From Mycobacterium sp. Z3061 (lineage in GTDB: Bacteria > Actinomycetota > Actinomycetes > Mycobacteriales > Mycobacteriaceae): 64,000 bases of DNA. The translations under genes and the position numbers were made by a program. Positions within the stretch are counted from its first letter, which is position 1, and each line of letters starts with the position of its first letter. The stretch spans positions 3,658,001 through 3,722,000 of the forward strand of contig NZ_CP134062.1 in NCBI RefSeq assembly GCF_031583025.1, given 5' to 3'. Positions 63,053 to 64,000 of the stretch are shown one piece after another. The notes beneath the pieces are model-generated. The model did not search any database. It saw only the letters and a list, made by a program, of their open reading frames with translations, and was not told where the DNA came from.

Positions 63053-63748
63053 TTACAGTCTGCCCGCGACGAAGTCCGCGGCCTGGTTCGCCATTCCGGC
63101 CTGAATGTAGGCGCTGGCCAGGTGCTGCGGCCAGTTGTCTTTCCAGGTGTTGGGATCGGCCGGGTTGCAAATCGGGTCGGCCCCATGACACAGCTCGATG
63201 GTCCGGTCGTTGTACAGCGGGCTGAAGTTGGTGATGGGCCCGACCCACTGGCTTCCGTTACCGAACAGGGCGACCGCGGCAATGTGCTGATCGGTGCCGT
63301 CGGGAAGCGGGCTGTCGAATCCGAACGCGGACAGCGGCACCGCCAGTACGACATCGGTGACCGCCGCGCCGAGCGAATAGCCGCCCAGCACCAGGCGGGT
63401 GTTGGGGCAGTTGTTCACCATGTATTGGATGTGCCGGCTCATGTCGTTGGCGCCGATGTCGACTTCGGTGTCGGCCGGGTATTTGACGGCGTAGGTGCCC
63501 ATGCTCCGACCGCCCATCTTCGAGCTGAGCGAGTTGATGAACGCATTGCCGAGCGCGCCGGGGCCCGCCGATTCGAATCGGCCGCGCGCAAAGACGACCT
63601 CCACCTGCGGACAGTTGGCCGCACCCGCCACTCCGACCGCCCCCGGAGTACCTGGCGGCAACACCACACCGGCGACGAGCAGCGCGGCACCGGTCGCGAT
63701 CGCCGCCAGACCGCGTCCTACCGAATTCCGGGTAACTAGTTGGCGCAC
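63053..63748 (-). CDS. Secreted cutinase-family serine esterase
   Basis: This 231-residue protein, from the GTG at 63748, has a signal peptide to about residue 44 and then a cutinase domain: Cys46 and Cys114 form the first disulfide, Ser125 lies in GGYSLGAAV, and the Asp/Cys block is DPICNP with a late His in PQHLASAY. Mycobacterial members (Culp) are lipases or phospholipases of the envelope. It should act outside the cell. Confidence 0.9.
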   Translation of the reverse strand: MRQLVTRNSVGRGLAAIATGAALLVAGVVLPPGTPGAVGVAGAANCPQVEVVFARGRFESAGPGALGNAFINSLSSKMGGRSMGTYAVKYPADTEVDIGANDMSRHIQYMVNNCPNTRLVLGGYSLGAAVTDVVLAVPLSAFGFDSPLPDGTDQHIAAVALFGNGSQWVGPITNFSPLYNDRTIELCHGADPICNPADPNTWKDNWPQHLASAYIQAGMANQAADFVAGRL

Positions 63749-63879
63749 AGCACATCATGGTAGCGAGTGATCCGCAACCGTGGGTCGCTTACGAAGACAA
63801 CAAGGCCCATTGGTCCCGAGTTCGAGTCCCCACGATTCAAACGAGGCCCGAGTGCCCGTCTTTGGGTATCGGTATCTAC

Positions 63880-64000
63880 ATGGGAACCTCAGCTGCAGAA
63901 ACGATCACCGCTGCCGAGCTAGGGCGCCGCCTCGACTCACCAGCACCACCACGTGTCGTCGATGTCCGAACTCCTGCCGAGTTCGAGACCGCACATATCA
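63880..64000 (+). CDS. Rhodanese-like protein (5' end only)
   Basis: The reading frame starts at the ATG at 63880 and leaves the window after 40 residues. RVVDVRTPAEFETAHI is the standard rhodanese opening (VxDVRxxxEF..GHI). Whether it carries the catalytic Cys lies outside the window. Confidence 0.7.
   Translation, partial: MGTSAAETITAAELGRRLDSPAPPRVVDVRTPAEFETAHI

Noticed and set aside
63805..63840. tRNA-like T-arm (GAGTTCGAGTCCCC) before the rhodanese gene
   Set aside because: The stem on either side does not pair, and no acceptor, D or anticodon arm can be built around it. It may be a tRNA-end remnant, but this cannot be supported.
1..64000. CRISPR arrays, rRNA genes and complete insertion sequences
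   Set aside because: No regular repeat-spacer pattern, rRNA signature or transposase was seen in either strand.

Overview
The window is from a mycobacterium. It carries PE and PPE genes with type VII secretion motifs, an mce operon, MmpL and Pap-like lipid genes, a 13E12-family HNH gene, a deazaflavin (F420)-type nitroreductase, and dense GC-rich coding with many 1-4 bp start/stop overlaps. PPE proteins of the SVP type suggest the slow-growing branch; this is an inference. No rRNA, tRNA, CRISPR array or complete insertion sequence was seen.

Layout. (1) 1-8948: the mel2 locus and its divergent partner operon, matching M. tuberculosis Rv1934c-Rv1941 in gene order and, from memory, in protein lengths: fadE17 (partial) and echA13 on the minus strand, melF-melG-ephB-melI-ribA1-melK on the plus strand. 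(2) 9006-10647: mce3R, a tandem-TetR repressor, behind a limonene-epoxide-hydrolase-like gene. (3) 10814-20534: a benzoate/catechol block with pcaD, a large LuxR/ATPase regulator, benDCBA and catBAC, converting benzoate to 3-oxoadipate. (4) 20538-23725: a GAF-LuxR regulator divergent from a P450, an NTF2-like protein and a 3Fe-4S ferredoxin. (5) 23897-34852: an mce3-type operon, yrbE3A to mce3F plus two Mce-associated proteins, a DUF732 protein and a CAP protein. Its second permease gene, yrbE3B, is broken by an internal deletion. (6) 35140-38508: a 13E12 HNH gene and small housekeeping or unknown genes. (7) 38569-44118: two divergent PE35-like genes, one leading an operon with a Pap-like acyltransferase and an MmpL transporter. 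(8) 44107-58453: a DcuS/DcuR-like two-component pair, SDRs, an amino-acid permease, a stand-alone EF-Tu domain II protein, a haloalkane dehalogenase with TetR, an M48 peptidase and a serpin-like protein. (9) 58470-64000: GH16, PPE, PPE, PE, cutinase and the start of a rhodanese protein.

How it fits together. In M. tuberculosis, Mce3R represses both the mce3 operon and the Rv1933c-Rv1941 genes. Here the control regions of echA13/melF (1704-1799) and yrbE3A (23777-23872) share two sequence blocks (15/17 and 21/23 identical) at exactly the same 73-bp offset. A weaker third copy with the same offset lies at 10701-10796, between pcaD and the mce3R side. This 96-bp bipartite module is the strongest unlabelled signal in the window and is the likely Mce3R operator. 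The benzoate and P450 blocks sit between mce3R and mce3, so the repressor and its namesake operon have been separated.
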